DNA of 64,000 nucleotides from an uncultured Rhodopila sp. (GCF_903944925.1 NZ_CAJATU010000063.1:176870-240869), one strand, 5' to 3'. Shown: positions 38,651 through 48,593, counted from the stretch's first letter. Notes: generated by a model from the sequence alone, not told the origin. Numbers and translations: made by a program.

Positions 38651-39118
38651 TCAGCGAACCGAGGTGATCGCGTTGCGGTTCTGCGCCCAGGCTTCCTCGG
38701 TGGAACCCTGCGCCGTCGGCCGATCCTTGCCGTAGCTGATGGTGCTCAGGCGGGCCGAGGCGACGCCCTTGGCCTTCAGGTAGGACGCGGCGGAGTGCGC
38801 GCGGCGCTCGCCCAGCGCCAGGTTGTATTCTTCCGTGCCGCGCTCATCGGTGTTGCCGGCGACCTGGACGTTGACGCTGCCATACTTGGCGAGCCAGGCG
38901 GACTGCTTGTCCAGCGTGGCCTTCGCATCGGCGCGCAGGGTGGCGACGGCGAAATCGAAGAAGACACGATCGCCGACATTGGCGACCAGATCTTCCTGGC
39001 TGCCGGGAACGATCCCCGCGGCGACCGGGGTAGGGGCCGGGGCTTCGGGAGCGGGTTTGGTCGCGCACGCTGCCACCAGCGCGACGGCGGCCAAGGCGCC
39101 GAGGGTCTTTACATTCAT
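38651..39118 (-). CDS. pal: Peptidoglycan-associated outer-membrane lipoprotein
   Basis: A 155-residue lipoprotein. The signal and lipobox LVAAC place the lipidated cysteine at residue 18. After a Pro/Ala-rich linker, an OmpA-like domain follows (VFFDFAVATLRADAKATLDK, NTDERGTEEYNLALGERRA, SYGKDRPTAQGSTEEAWAQNRNA), which binds peptidoglycan. It is the last gene of the tol-pal cluster, 184 bp after tolB. Pal, TolB and the TolQRA motor act together in outer-membrane constriction at division. The ATG at 39118 is the only start giving a lipoprotein signal. Confidence 0.96.
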   Translation of the reverse strand: MNVKTLGALAAVALVAACATKPAPEAPAPTPVAAGIVPGSQEDLVANVGDRVFFDFAVATLRADAKATLDKQSAWLAKYGSVNVQVAGNTDERGTEEYNLALGERRAHSAASYLKAKGVASARLSTISYGKDRPTAQGSTEEAWAQNRNAITSVR

Positions 39119-39302
39119 TAGTTCTTCGTCCCTGGATGGGGTGCAATCAGACGCACAGGCCAAGCCTGCGCGGAGGGAATGGTAATCCGTTCCGTCGTCG
39201 TGAGCGATTAACGCTTCCCGACTACAGCGGTCAAGTTCCCGGTCGTTCAGACTTGACGCACGAGTCATATGTTGCCTTGGCAACACAGCGTCATCCTCGC
39301 AT

Positions 39303-40664
39303 CTATGCCCCGAGCGGCGACCATGCCGGATCGGACGCGTCCGTGGGCGTCGGCACCGGGCGTTCGTTGAACCCGGTGATGTCCACCGAAACCAGACGGG
39401 ACGAGAATCCACTGCCGCGCGGACCCTGTGAGCGCGTCTCCCGGTAAAACATCAGCACCCGCCCGTTTGGCGCGAATGTAGGCCCTTCCACGTCCCAACC
39501 CTCCGACAGAAGGCGCTCGCCCGATCCGTCCGGATGCATCACGCCGATGGAAAAGTTGGAGGTGTCGCCGGCATAGCGGGTGAACGCGATCAGGTCGCCG
39601 CGTGGCGACCACACCGGCGTGGCGTAGCGGCCGTTGCCGAAGCTGATACGCCGGGCCCCGCCGCCGCCGGCGCCCATGACATAGATCTGCTGGTCGCCGC
39701 CGCGGTCGGAGGCGAAGGCGATCTGCGAGCCGTCCGGGCTGTAGCAGGGGCTGACATCGATCGATCCCGACTCGGTCAGCCGGCGCGAGGCGCGACTGCT
39801 GAGATCCACCGAGATGATGTCCGACCCGCCGCCGTTCGAGACAGCCATGATCACGCTGCTGCCGTCCGGCGCGAAGCGCGGCGCGAAGGTCATGCCGGCG
39901 AAGTCGCCCAACTGCGTCTGCCGCCCGGAGGTCAGGTCGAAGATATAGACGCGCGGACGGTTGTTGGCATAGCTCATGAACGCGATCTCATCGCGCGTCG
40001 GATGGAAGCGCGGCGTCAGCACCAGCCAGGATCCGTCGGTCAGAATGCGGTTGTTCTCGCTGTCCTGGTCCATGATCGCCAGCCGCTTGGTGCGGCGGTC
40101 GCGCGGGCCGGTGGCGGAGATATAGACGATTCGGGTGTCGAAATAGCCCTTCTCGCCGAGCAGCCGCTCATAGATCACGTCGGCCATTTTGTGCGCGATG
40201 CGGCGCCAGTTCGACTGCGAGGTGGTGTAGGCGGTGCCCTGGATTTGAGTGCCCGGCAGGATGTCCCAAAGCCGGAATTCCACCCGCACCTGGCCGCCGC
40301 TGCCCTGCACGCTGCCGGTCACCAGCGCCTGCGCGCCGGTGGGCTTCCAGTTCTGGAAGTTCGGCGTCGATCCGGAGGGGCCGGACTGGATGAACGCGGC
40401 ATGGTCGATCGTGCGGAACAGCCCGCTGCGCGCAAGGTCGTTGGTGATCACTCCGGCGATGTCGCGGCCAAGCTGTTCGTCGCCGCCGAGGTCGGGGACG
40501 GCGATCGGTATCGGCTCGGTGCGCGCGCGGTTGACGTCGATCACCGCGGACTGGTTGCCGGAAGCGGCTTGCGCAAAAACTGCGCCGGGCGCGGTCGTCA
40601 GCACCCCTGCGGCACCGGCGATCAGGGTTCGCCGGCCGACGGACGGGTTGGGGATCTGGATCAT
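39303..40664 (-). CDS. tolB: Tol-Pal system beta-propeller protein TolB
   Basis: A 453-residue periplasmic protein: signal peptide, N-terminal DPP-like domain ([20 protein letters not shown]) and a C-terminal six-bladed propeller with recurrent blades such as [40 protein letters not shown] and [20 protein letters not shown]. It binds Pal and TolA. The signal contains [13 protein letters not shown], a twin-arginine-like motif, so Tat export is possible. An in-frame GTG lies 15 nt upstream of the ATG chosen here. Synteny with pal and tolA confirms identity. Confidence 0.96.
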   Translation of the reverse strand: MIQIPNPSVGRRTLIAGAAGVLTTAPGAVFAQAASGNQSAVIDVNRARTEPIPIAVPDLGGDEQLGRDIAGVITNDLARSGLFRTIDHAAFIQSGPSGSTPNFQNWKPTGAQALVTGSVQGSGGQVRVEFRLWDILPGTQIQGTAYTTSQSNWRRIAHKMADVIYERLLGEKGYFDTRIVYISATGPRDRRTKRLAIMDQDSENNRILTDGSWLVLTPRFHPTRDEIAFMSYANNRPRVYIFDLTSGRQTQLGDFAGMTFAPRFAPDGSSVIMAVSNGGGSDIISVDLSSRASRRLTESGSIDVSPCYSPDGSQIAFASDRGGDQQIYVMGAGGGGARRISFGNGRYATPVWSPRGDLIAFTRYAGDTSNFSIGVMHPDGSGERLLSEGWDVEGPTFAPNGRVLMFYRETRSQGPRGSGFSSRLVSVDITGFNERPVPTPTDASDPAWSPLGA

Positions 40665-40735
40665 GCGGTTGTTTTCCACCTTAGCTGCCGCAGAGAATAA
40701 ACGAATGGCGCGTGCGAGAGGCTCGCCCCTTCAAC

Positions 40736-40823
40736 GTCATGGCCCGCGCAGGCGGATTACCCACGGCTTGCGCTGCCGATCGCGGTGAAGGCGTGGATGG
40801 CGGCCCTCCGGCCGCCATGACGA
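40736..40823. repeat. Paired palindromic repeat between tolA and tolB
   Basis: Left unit GTCATGGCCCGCGC... (from 40736) ending in CCCACGGC; right unit GGCGTGGATGGCGGCC... (40790-40823) ending in CCATGACG, in the opposite orientation. The right core TGGCGGCC-CTCC-GGCCGCCA (40798-40817) is a perfect hairpin. It matches the family described at 43831 and 50719. Confidence 0.75.
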
Positions 40824-40871
40824 TGGGAGGCCGAAGCCACGACGAGGCGCCGTACCGGACGGCAAATCTGA

Positions 40872-41849
40872 TCACGGGCTGAACCGAAAGGTCAGGACGT
40901 TGACCTTTCCCAGGACGTTGGCGGGCAATGGCAGGTTGGCGCAGCGGGCGTCCATCACCGCCCGCACCGCGCGTTCTGCGAAGGCGCGGAATCGCGGGTC
41001 GCTCATGCGGCCGATGTCGTCGCCGGCGACCTCGGCCCGCCGCGCTACGCCGCTGGCGTCGGTGGTGACCGTCAGCAGCACGCGCTGCTTGTCGATGTCG
41101 AGCGCCCCGGCGTCCTTGGTCCAGCACTCGCGCACATGGTCGCCGACGGCGCCGCGCTGCGCGGAGCTGAGTGCCGCGGTGTCATTGCCCATCGGATTGC
41201 CGCCGCCGTTCGGCGCCCCGCCGGAGCGCGGGTTCGGCCGCCCCTTCGGGGGCGCCGACTGCGCCATCTGCTGGCGCAATTTCTCCAGCGTGTTCTCCAC
41301 CGAGCTGCTGTTCGGCGCCGGGTTCTTGGTGACGTTCGGCTGTGAGGTCGTGCTTGGCGGCGCCGGAGGTGGCGGCGTGGGTGGAGGCGGTAGCGGCAAC
41401 GGCGGCTGCGGCTTGGCCTGCGGCGGCGTTGGCGGTGTCGGCGGGCTGGGCGGCGGCGGCGGCACCACCGGCGCCGGTTCGGCCGAGGGTGTCGGCGGCG
41501 GAGTCGGCACGGGCGGCGGCGGCTTCGGCGGCGCCGGCTCGACATGGGTCTGCGGCGGCGGAGGCGGCGGAGGGGGAGGCGGCGGTGGCGCCTCGGTGGG
41601 TTCCGGCTTCGGCGGTTCCGTCACCGGCGGCGCGGGCGGCTCGGTTTCCTTGGCGGGCGCCGGGACCGGGGCCTGGTTGGGCGCGCGCATGGAGGATTGC
41701 GTGGTTCCCTGGAAGACCATGGCAACGGTGGCTTCCGGCGGTTCCTCATCCTTCTGCGTGAACGACGGCAGGCCGAGCAGCAGGACAAGTAGCAGCACGA
41801 CGTGCGTCGCCGCCGAGACGATCAGTCCCAGCCGCAGCCGCGGGTTCAT
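40872..41849 (-). CDS. tolA: TolA-type energy transducer with proline-rich spacer
   Basis: A 325-residue inner-membrane protein: a single N-terminal TM helix (RLGLIVSAATHVVLLLVLLLG, residues about 5-26), a long periplasmic proline-rich region (about residues 60-190, with a run of 12 prolines), and a C-terminal TolA/TonB-like domain (VRECWTKDAGALDIDKQRVLLTVTTD, then RAVRAVMDARCANLPLP). TolA links the TolQR motor to Pal/TolB. The usual Ala/Lys-rich helical stalk is replaced by polyproline. Identity rests mostly on its place between tolR and tolB. Confidence 0.88.
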   Translation of the reverse strand: MNPRLRLGLIVSAATHVVLLLVLLLGLPSFTQKDEEPPEATVAMVFQGTTQSSMRAPNQAPVPAPAKETEPPAPPVTEPPKPEPTEAPPPPPPPPPPPPQTHVEPAPPKPPPPVPTPPPTPSAEPAPVVPPPPPSPPTPPTPPQAKPQPPLPLPPPPTPPPPAPPSTTSQPNVTKNPAPNSSSVENTLEKLRQQMAQSAPPKGRPNPRSGGAPNGGGNPMGNDTAALSSAQRGAVGDHVRECWTKDAGALDIDKQRVLLTVTTDASGVARRAEVAGDDIGRMSDPRFRAFAERAVRAVMDARCANLPLPANVLGKVNVLTFRFSP

Positions 41850-41970
41850 GGCGTGGCGGCGGCGGTGGCTGTCCAGGCTGGAGGATTGCTGCAGCACGGT
41901 GGTTACCCGGCGGCCGGTTGCGCAATTTGCGTGGCCGGCCGCGCACTCCGTGTGGCCGGATGCGCAATCT

Positions 41971-42062
41971 GTGTCATGGCCGGGCTTGGCCCGGCGATCC
42001 ACGACTTGGCCGCGATCATCACCGCAAGTCGTGGGTGGCCGGGCCAAGCCCGGCCATGACAC
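41971..42062. repeat. Large inverted repeat between tolR and tolA
   Basis: Two 25-bp arms, GTGTCATGGCCGGGCTTGGC... (41971-41995) and its exact reverse complement (42038-42062), extend inward to about 38 bp with two mismatches, leaving a loop of about 16 nt. Each arm contains its own short hairpin. It carries the GTCATGG/CCATGAC ends seen in the other repeats of the window. Confidence 0.85.
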
Positions 42063-42120
42063 ACTGGCAGGTGCCCCGCCCCACGCATTGTCATCGCGCT
42101 GCGCATTTGTTCCGCCGTTC

Positions 42121-42630
<510 letters not shown>

Positions 42631-42633
42631 GGT

Positions 42634-43350
42634 TCAGGTGCGCTCCTCGCTCTGGCGCGACAGGATGGCGCTGAACTCGCTGCCGAAATTGTCCAGCCGT
42701 CCGGCGAAGCGCGACAGGCTGTTGCTGATCTGGTTGTAGGCCAGCACCGCCGGGATCGCCGCCACCAGGCCGATGGCGGTGGCGAACAGCGCCTCGGCGA
42801 TGCCGGGGGCGACCACCGCCAGATTGGTGTTGTGCATCGCTGCAATGGCGGAGAACGAGTGCATGATGCCCCACACCGTGCCGAACAGGCCGACGAACGG
42901 GGCGACGGCGCCGACGGAGGCGAGGAACACCATCCAGCGCTCCATCCGCTCCATCTCGCGCTGAATCGTCACGTTGATGGCGCGGTCGATGCGCTCGCGC
43001 ACGCTGGTATGGCTGATATCCGCCCCGGCGACCCGCAAGGATCGCCGCCATTCGCCCATCGCGGCGGCAAACACCGAGGCCATCGGGTTGTTCGGATTGG
43101 TGCCCTCACGGTCGAACAAATCGTCCAGGCTACCGCCGGACCAGAAGCGGTCCTCGAATCCGTCGGCTTCCTTGTTCGCCTTGCGGATGGTGGTGACTTT
43201 TTCGAACACCACCGCCCAGACCCACACGCTGGCGGCCAGCAGGCCGAGCATGACGAGCTTGACGACGATGTCGGCTTGCACGAACAGGCCCCACAGCGAC
43301 AGATCGCCGCCGGGCGTCCCCAGATTGACCGCATCAACAACCCGATCCAC
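42634..43350 (-). CDS. tolQ: TolQ/ExbB motor protein
   Basis: A 238-residue membrane protein with three TM segments: one near the N-terminus (IVVKLVMLGLLAASVWVWAV) and two late ones (FLASVGAVAPFVGLFGTVWG and ALFATAIGLVAAIPAVLAYN). The conserved VAPFVGLFGTVWGIMHSF and AEALFATAIGLVAAIPAV are the ExbB/TolQ signature. It forms the proton-driven motor with TolR. It lies 3 bp after ybgC. Confidence 0.96.
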   Translation of the reverse strand: MDRVVDAVNLGTPGGDLSLWGLFVQADIVVKLVMLGLLAASVWVWAVVFEKVTTIRKANKEADGFEDRFWSGGSLDDLFDREGTNPNNPMASVFAAAMGEWRRSLRVAGADISHTSVRERIDRAINVTIQREMERMERWMVFLASVGAVAPFVGLFGTVWGIMHSFSAIAAMHNTNLAVVAPGIAEALFATAIGLVAAIPAVLAYNQISNSLSRFAGRLDNFGSEFSAILSRQSEERT

Positions 43351-43353
43351 TGC

Positions 43354-43788
43354 TTAACCCCCTGTTTCAGCACGCATGCCGGCCATCGCCTCCCGCCATC
43401 GGGGCGGAATGCGTGCCGGTTTGTTTCCTCCGATCGCGACGCAGGCGAGCCTGATGCGGAGTGAGGCGCAGATCCCCGCGGGACCCCGCACCACCTGACG
43501 CAGCACGACGCTGGCACCGCCGACGTCGAGCGCTTCCGTCTCGACCACCAGCAGGTCGTCGAGCATCGCGGGCCGCACATAGTCGATTTCGGCGCGATGC
43601 ACCATGAACATCACACTGCACCGCTCAACCATCTCCGCATGCGGGATTCCCGCGTCGCGCAACGCTTCCGTCCGGGCGCGCTCGGCGAAGCGCAGATAGT
43701 TGGCGTGATAGACGACTCCGCCGGCGTCCGTATCTTCGTAATAGACGCGGAAGGAGTAACGGTGGATGGAGGCGGCATGAGGGTTCAT
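43354..43788 (-). CDS. ybgC: Tol-Pal-associated acyl-CoA thioesterase
   Basis: A 144-residue hotdog-fold thioesterase. The 4HBT active-site motif EDTDAGGVVYHANYLRFAERART includes the catalytic aspartate. It is the first gene of the tol-pal operon, the usual place of YbgC, which hydrolyses short-chain acyl-CoA thioesters. A paired repeat fills the 166 bp upstream. Confidence 0.94.
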   Translation of the reverse strand: MNPHAASIHRYSFRVYYEDTDAGGVVYHANYLRFAERARTEALRDAGIPHAEMVERCSVMFMVHRAEIDYVRPAMLDDLLVVETEALDVGGASVVLRQVVRGPAGICASLRIRLACVAIGGNKPARIPPRWREAMAGMRAETGG

Positions 43789-43830
43789 TCATGAACCCCA
43801 ATGATGACGGGGGTTGGACGGTGTCCTATC

Positions 43831-43915
43831 GTCATGCCGACGCAGGTTGGCATCCACGCCTTTGCCGTCGCCAGCACCGCGAGGCGTGGATGGCGGGCCT
43901 TCGCCCGCCATGACG
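43831..43915. repeat. Paired palindromic repeat upstream of ybgC
   Basis: Left unit GTCATGCCGACGCAGG... (43831-43860) ends CATCCACGCC; right unit GGCGTGGATGGCGGGCC... (43884-43915) ends CCATGACG. They face each other as an inverted pair around a 23-nt spacer. The right hairpin core TGGCGGGC-CTTC-GCCCGCCA (43891-43910) is identical to that at 12655-12674. Confidence 0.8.
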
Positions 43916-43954
43916 GGGGGCGTGCGGCGTGCGCGTACGTGGGCACGACCGGCC

Positions 43955-44995
43955 TCACTCCTCCGCCCCCAGCACATCCAGCAGCGGCAGCGGGGACCTC
44001 GGCGGCTTCATATCCAGGTGGCGCCAGCCCGGTTCGCCCAGCATCCGCCCGCGGCTGGTGCGCAGGATCAGGCCCTCCTGGATCAGGTAAGGCTCCACCA
44101 CGTCCTCCAGTGTGTCGCGCGCCTCGGCCAGCGCGGCCGCGAGCGTTTCAACGCCCACCGGGCCGCCGTCGTGATGTTCGGCGATGCGGCGCAGATAGCG
44201 GCGGTCCATGGCGTCCAGGCCGAGATGGTCCACCTCCAGCCGGGTCAGCGCGGCATCGGCCACGGTGCGATCGACCGATCCGGCGCCTTGCACCGCTGCG
44301 ATGTCGCGCACCCGGCGGAGCAGGCGCCCGGCGATACGCGGTGTTCCCCGGGACCGACGCGCGATCTCCGACGCGCCGTCCTCGGTCAGCGGGCAGTCCA
44401 GCAGCCGCGCGCCGCGGCGGACAATCAGCAGCAGTTCCTCCGGCGTGTAGAATATCAGCCGCAGCGGGATGCCGAAGCGGTCGCGCAGCGGAGTCGCCAG
44501 CAGCCCGGCGCGCGTGGTGGCGCCGACAAGCGTGAACGGCGACAGGTCGATGCGCACGCTGCGCGCGGCGGGGCCGGAGCCGATGATCAGGTCGAGCTGG
44601 AAGTCCTCCATTGCCGGGTACAGCACTTCCTCGATCGCCGGTTGCAGGCGATGGATTTCGTCGATGAACAGCACGTCCTTCGGCTGAAGATTCGTCAATA
44701 TCGCGGCCAGGTCGCCGGCCTTGGCGATCACCGGCCCGGATGTGGCGCGGAAGCCGACGCCAAGCTCGCGGGCGACGATCTGGGCGAGGGTGGTCTTGCC
44801 GAGGCCGGGCGGCCCATGCAGCAGCACGTGGTCGAGCGGCTCGCCGCGCGCTTTCGCCGCCTGGATGAAAATTGCCAGGTTCTCGCGCGACGCCTTCTGG
44901 CCGGTAAAATCCGCAAGCGTCTGCGGGCGCAGCGACGCTTCCGCGGAATCCTCCGGCAGCCGGGCGGCGGTGAGGGCGCGATCGGTGTCGCTCAT
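43955..44995 (-). CDS. ruvB: Holliday junction branch migration ATPase RuvB
   Basis: A 346-residue AAA+ helicase motor. Features are [13 protein letters not shown], Walker [10 protein letters not shown], Walker B LFIDEIHR, sensor [11 protein letters not shown], the [10 protein letters not shown] arginine region and the winged-helix end ([40 protein letters not shown]). Its start overlaps the ruvA stop by 4 bp. It works with RuvA in branch migration during recombination repair. ruvC is not in the immediate neighbourhood. Confidence 0.97.
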   Translation of the reverse strand: MSDTDRALTAARLPEDSAEASLRPQTLADFTGQKASRENLAIFIQAAKARGEPLDHVLLHGPPGLGKTTLAQIVARELGVGFRATSGPVIAKAGDLAAILTNLQPKDVLFIDEIHRLQPAIEEVLYPAMEDFQLDLIIGSGPAARSVRIDLSPFTLVGATTRAGLLATPLRDRFGIPLRLIFYTPEELLLIVRRGARLLDCPLTEDGASEIARRSRGTPRIAGRLLRRVRDIAAVQGAGSVDRTVADAALTRLEVDHLGLDAMDRRYLRRIAEHHDGGPVGVETLAAALAEARDTLEDVVEPYLIQEGLILRTSRGRMLGEPGWRHLDMKPPRSPLPLLDVLGAEE

Positions 44996-45603
44996 CCCGT
45001 CGCCCTCTGCGCAAGATCCTTCAGGCTGTCACGGATCAGCGCGTCCAATGTGGCCTTGTCGCCGAGGCGGTCGAGCACGCGGGCGACCGACTGCTGCGCC
45101 TCCGGCCGGCGGTATCCGAGGTTGACGAGCGCGGACAGCGCGTCATCAGCCGGCGTGGCGGCGGCAATCGGCGTGTACGATACGCCGGTGGAGGTGGGCA
45201 TGGCGCCGGTCTTGTCACGCAGCTCGGTCAGCAGGCGGACGGCAAGGCGGGGGCCGACACCGGGCGCACGGGTCAGGCTGGCCTTGTCGCCGGCGCTGAT
45301 GGCGACGATCAGGTCCTTCGGCGACAAAGCCGACAGAATCGCCAGGGCGACCTTGCCGCCGACGCCCTGCACGGTGGTCAGCAGGCGGAACCAGTCGCGC
45401 TCGGCGCTGTCGGCGAAGCCGTAGAGGATGATGGCATCCTCGCGGACATGGGTCTCGATGAGCAGCTTCACGGCGGCCGGGGCAGCGGGCAGCGCGGACA
45501 GAGTGCGGGAGGATGCCTGCACCAGATAGCCGACGCCGCCCACGTCGATGACGCAGGAGCCGTCGGAGAGCGCATCCACGCGTCCGGTCAGTTGGGCGAT
45601 CAT
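44992..45603 (-). CDS. ruvA: Holliday junction DNA-binding protein RuvA
   Basis: A 203-residue protein: N-terminal OB-fold ([28 protein letters not shown]), tandem helix-hairpin-helix region ([20 protein letters not shown] and [19 protein letters not shown]) and the flexible C-terminal RuvB-binding domain ([18 protein letters not shown]). It binds the four-way junction and recruits RuvB. It is the first gene of the ruvAB pair. Confidence 0.97.
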   Translation of the reverse strand: MIAQLTGRVDALSDGSCVIDVGGVGYLVQASSRTLSALPAAPAAVKLLIETHVREDAIILYGFADSAERDWFRLLTTVQGVGGKVALAILSALSPKDLIVAISAGDKASLTRAPGVGPRLAVRLLTELRDKTGAMPTSTGVSYTPIAAATPADDALSALVNLGYRRPEAQQSVARVLDRLGDKATLDALIRDSLKDLAQRATG

Positions 45604-45849
45604 TCATCCGGGTCCCGCGCCGTGCCCGCGAATCGGGCGGCTCAACGAGTATAACCCATAGGCGGCAAATGGTGGGAGTTTGCGGGTGGTACCGGTGGGC
45701 CTCGCGAACAAGCGATGAGGGCGGCCGCCGACGGGCGCGTTGGCGGCGGACCGCGGATTTTCGCAATCGGCATATTGACCCAGAACAATCATGATGACAG
45801 AATAGTTTGTTTTTCGTATTGCTCCCGCGTTTCAGAAGGCTGGGCTTAG

Positions 45850-46356
45850 ATGTTACCAACTCATAGCCGCATCAGAGCTTGCCTGGGAGCCGCGACAGTC
45901 CTGCTGTCCGCGTGCAATCAACCGGCGGTGAGCCTTAAGGCGCCAGCTTTTCAGGACAGCGAGAACACCCTTCGTGATTGGGACGCGGTCGCACACAGGA
46001 TTACCGCCGAAATGGCGGCATCGGGACTGCTGACGGTTCCCGCAACGCCGCAAACGCCCGCGCCGCCGCCGCCGCGGCCGATTTACGTGCGGGTCCAGGC
46101 GCCCGACAGTGCCTTCCTGCAGGAAGTCGCAGGCGAAATCGAAGCCGACGTCCTGCGCCGCGGCGGGACGGTCTCACGCTCGGTGCCGGACGCGACCGTG
46201 GTCAATCTTGGCGTCAGCTTTGTGCAATGGAGTCCCCGCGACAAGCCGCCCGGACCGCTCGGAGCGGGACTGGCGGCGCTTGCCATCAATGGCCTTGTGA
46301 TTGCCGACCTTTCTGTCCGCAGCCGATTTTGTCGTGCCGCGCAGCGACGACGTTAA
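45850..46356 (+). CDS. Hypothetical lipoprotein
   Basis: A 168-residue protein with a lipobox (VLLSAC) at residues about 17-22, so probably outer-membrane anchored. The mature part has RDWDAVAHRITAEMAASGLL, a short poly-proline stretch, then IYVRVQAPDSAFLQEVAGEIEADVLRRGG, which resembles the small alpha/beta domain of periplasmic lipoproteins such as CsgG/FlgO relatives. The C-terminus (RSRFCRAAQRRR) looks abrupt and could reflect a late frameshift. It is divergent from ruvA. Function unknown. Confidence 0.65.
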   Translation: MLPTHSRIRACLGAATVLLSACNQPAVSLKAPAFQDSENTLRDWDAVAHRITAEMAASGLLTVPATPQTPAPPPPRPIYVRVQAPDSAFLQEVAGEIEADVLRRGGTVSRSVPDATVVNLGVSFVQWSPRDKPPGPLGAGLAALAINGLVIADLSVRSRFCRAAQRRR

Positions 46357-46481
46357 CGGGTTGTTAGAGAGCCTGCACGCCGGGCGGGGCTGAAGATCGC
46401 TACCGCCGCCGATGCGGCAGCCGCCCCGGGGCTGCGCCGACCTCTGGCGAATAAGAGCCTCTATTCGCCATAACTCGGCTA

Positions 46482-46775
46482 TTGGAGACATCCCTGTACG
46501 ATACTTTGAAAGTCGCCGATCGGCTCCGGCAGGGCGGATTCTCCGTCGAGCAGGCCGGTACGGTCGCGTCGGTGTTGGTCGACGTTTTGGCCCGGGCAGG
46601 GATACTTACCAACCTGCCTGCGGCGACTGATGTCGGCGTCATCAGAGCGCAAATTCGTGCCGAGCTGGCGGAAGCCAAAGTCCATCGTCCGAATGGATCG
46701 GCGATGGCCGCACTCGCCGTTCAGGCAGCGGCAATTTTCTGGGCGGTGCTCGCGGTCTCGCGCCTCTCCCATTGA
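46482..46775 (+). CDS. Small hypothetical protein with C-terminal membrane segment (TTG start)
   Basis: A 97-residue protein starting at a TTG (46482). The N-terminus (SLYDTLKVADRLRQGGFSVEQAGTVASVL) and VIRAQIRAELAEAK suggest helical, coiled-coil-like parts similar to DUF1640/CCDC90-type proteins. The end (AALAVQAAAIFWAVLAVSRL) is a single membrane anchor. This resembles short proteins of unknown function in alphaproteobacteria. It converges on the desaturase gene with about 50 bp between stops. Confidence 0.6.
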   Translation: METSLYDTLKVADRLRQGGFSVEQAGTVASVLVDVLARAGILTNLPAATDVGVIRAQIRAELAEAKVHRPNGSAMAALAVQAAAIFWAVLAVSRLSH

Positions 46776-46826
46776 GGATTGCCGAAACGACTTGGTGTCT
46801 GCCTCGCAATACCGTCTCGCACCGCG

Positions 46827-47876
46827 CTATCGCCGCCGCGGAAACCGCACCATCCTCCCCCCCGCCTCGTCGAACAGCGTGAAGCTCGGCGCCCGCAGCG
46901 CCTGCCAGAACGTCAGTCCGGTCGCCGTGGCGGCAAACGCCGGATCGGAGGCGTGGCACGCCTGCAGCCGGTAGTTCGGCACCCGGGGCAGCAAATGATG
47001 CACGTGATGAAACCCGATATTGCCGGTGAACCATTGCAGCACCCGCGGCAGCCGCAGCCAGGAACTGCCCTTCAGCGACGCACCCGTTGCCGTCCACTCC
47101 GCCTGGCGCGCCCACAGCGAACCCTCAAAACGGTGTTGCACCGAAAACAGCCACACCCCGATGATCGATGCCAGCACGATGACGGGAAGCTGCACCAGCA
47201 GCACCGACCGCCAGCCGAGCAGGACGATCAAGGTTGCCAGCAGCGCGCCGATGCCGAGGTTGGTCAGGTAGACGGTAATCCGTTCCTTGCGCCAGGCCTT
47301 CGGCGTGTCGAACGGAATGCGATACAGCAGCACGAACAGCACCGGCGGCAGCAGAAGCTGGGCCACCAGCGGATGCAGCGCGGCGCGATACAGCCTCTGC
47401 CGCAGCGGGCTGAGCGCCTCATACTCCTGCAAGGTCATGCAGCTCGAATAGATGTCCCCGCCGCCCGGCCGCTTGTCGAGATTGTTCCAGATTGCGTGAT
47501 GCGCGGCGTGATGCCGGCGCCAGAGCGCGAACGGCGTGAACGTCAGCAGGCTGCAGACCGAGCCGACGGACGCGTTCGCCCAGCGCGACCGAAAGAACGA
47601 ACCATGCCCGCAATCATGCTGGATAATGAAAATCCGCACCACCAATCCGGCGGTCGGCAGCGCCAGCGCCAGCGAGATCCAGGGCGACAGGTGATAATAC
47701 GCGTAATACATGAAGGCGATGGAAGCGGCATACGGTGCCGCCGTGGTAATCAACTGCGTCAGGCTGCGCGGCAGCGATGGCACCTGGAACGGCGCCAGCT
47801 TGATCAACATCGTCCGGCGGTCCGGTTGAACGGTATCAGCCCCAACTTCGGGGGTCGGCACAGCGTCAGGATGCAT
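46827..47876 (-). CDS. Membrane fatty-acid desaturase
   Basis: A 349-residue membrane protein with the three histidine boxes of acyl-lipid desaturases: HDCGHGSFF, RRHHAAHHA and HHVHHLLPRVPNYRL, which bind the di-iron centre. Hydrophobic pairs of TM helices lie between the boxes. The ATG at 47876 is used; upstream in-frame sequence looks non-coding. Regiospecificity cannot be told from sequence, but the order and spacing fit omega-6/delta-12-like enzymes. Loss of a conserved residue was not seen. Confidence 0.9.
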   Translation of the reverse strand: MHPDAVPTPEVGADTVQPDRRTMLIKLAPFQVPSLPRSLTQLITTAAPYAASIAFMYYAYYHLSPWISLALALPTAGLVVRIFIIQHDCGHGSFFRSRWANASVGSVCSLLTFTPFALWRRHHAAHHAIWNNLDKRPGGGDIYSSCMTLQEYEALSPLRQRLYRAALHPLVAQLLLPPVLFVLLYRIPFDTPKAWRKERITVYLTNLGIGALLATLIVLLGWRSVLLVQLPVIVLASIIGVWLFSVQHRFEGSLWARQAEWTATGASLKGSSWLRLPRVLQWFTGNIGFHHVHHLLPRVPNYRLQACHASDPAFAATATGLTFWQALRAPSFTLFDEAGGRMVRFPRRR

Positions 47877-48088
47877 GGGAAGGGTCTTTTCGATGACCGG
47901 GTTCGGCAGCGTCCGGGGTGGACGCCTACTCGCCCCGCGGCAGTCAGACACGCTTAGCGCAGATGGTGCCCCGCTACACGAATGAAAGAGCGAGCCGTCA
48001 GGAATGCTGGCGCGGTTGACACGTATCAATGCCGGGAAGCCCGCGCAGACCTCAGTCTGCCCCCTGGAACCATGCCCGGGAGAAGACC

Positions 48089-48244
48089 ATGACCGCCGGT
48101 AGCGCGTTGTATCTGTTGATGTGTCTCTTGACCTTCGGCGCTTTCACAAGGGTTCTCTACGTCGTGTCGGCGCAGCAGGACCGTTTGCGGCAGGACGCGC
48201 AAAAAGCCCCTGATTCGGGCGGCGAACAGGCGAAGGCCGCCTGA
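48089..48244 (+). CDS. Small single-pass membrane protein (51 residues)
   Basis: Starts ATG 48089 after a GGGAGAAG Shine-Dalgarno. It encodes SALYLLMCLLTFGAFTRVLY, one TM helix, then a polar Gln/Asp/Lys tail (SAQQDRLRQDAQKAPDS). It lies upstream of the bfd gene on the same strand. Function unknown. Confidence 0.6.
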   Translation: MTAGSALYLLMCLLTFGAFTRVLYVVSAQQDRLRQDAQKAPDSGGEQAKAA

Positions 48245-48316
48245 TCGCGACGATCACTTGCGAACGAGTTGCAACCGGGCTAGGAACCGGCCCACCGGTG
48301 TAAGCGGAGTTCGCCC

Positions 48317-48514
48317 TTGTACATGTGCGTTTGCAATGCGCTGACCGATCGGATGCTGCTCCAGGCGGCGTCTCTCATCGGCAGCACCCGGCCGAGCCGG
48401 GTTTACGCCGCGTGCGGCTGCCGGTTGCAGTGCGGGACCTGCGTCCCCGCCGTCGCGAGGCTGCTGCAACGCCAGGCCGCGGAGACGCGCGAGCCGTCTA
48501 TGGCGGCCGAGTGA
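48317..48514 (+). CDS. bfd: Bacterioferritin-associated ferredoxin (Bfd)
   Basis: A 65-residue [2Fe-2S] protein. The Bfd cysteine pattern is present: C4, C6, then C39 and C42 in CGTC, with additional cysteines C33 and C35. The opening MCVCNALTD and LQCGTCVPAV are characteristic. In enterobacteria Bfd donates electrons to bacterioferritin to release stored iron. The bacterioferritin gene follows 79 bp downstream, supporting this role. Confidence 0.9.
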   Translation: MYMCVCNALTDRMLLQAASLIGSTRPSRVYAACGCRLQCGTCVPAVARLLQRQAAETREPSMAAE

Positions 48515-48593
48515 CCGGCACCGTTGGCACCGATATTGCTTAGTAAAAACAGTAATCAACGGGAATCAGCCCGTTGTCGCAATGGAGGTGGGG

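Noticed and set aside
43814..45424. Plus-strand open frame of 536 codons opposite ruvAB
   Set aside because: It is antisense to ruvA and ruvB, which are fully conserved; the translated sequence has no recognisable motif.
46779..47957. Plus-strand open frame of 392 codons opposite the desaturase
   Set aside because: Gln/His/Arg-rich composition is the antisense of a membrane protein with clear histidine boxes.
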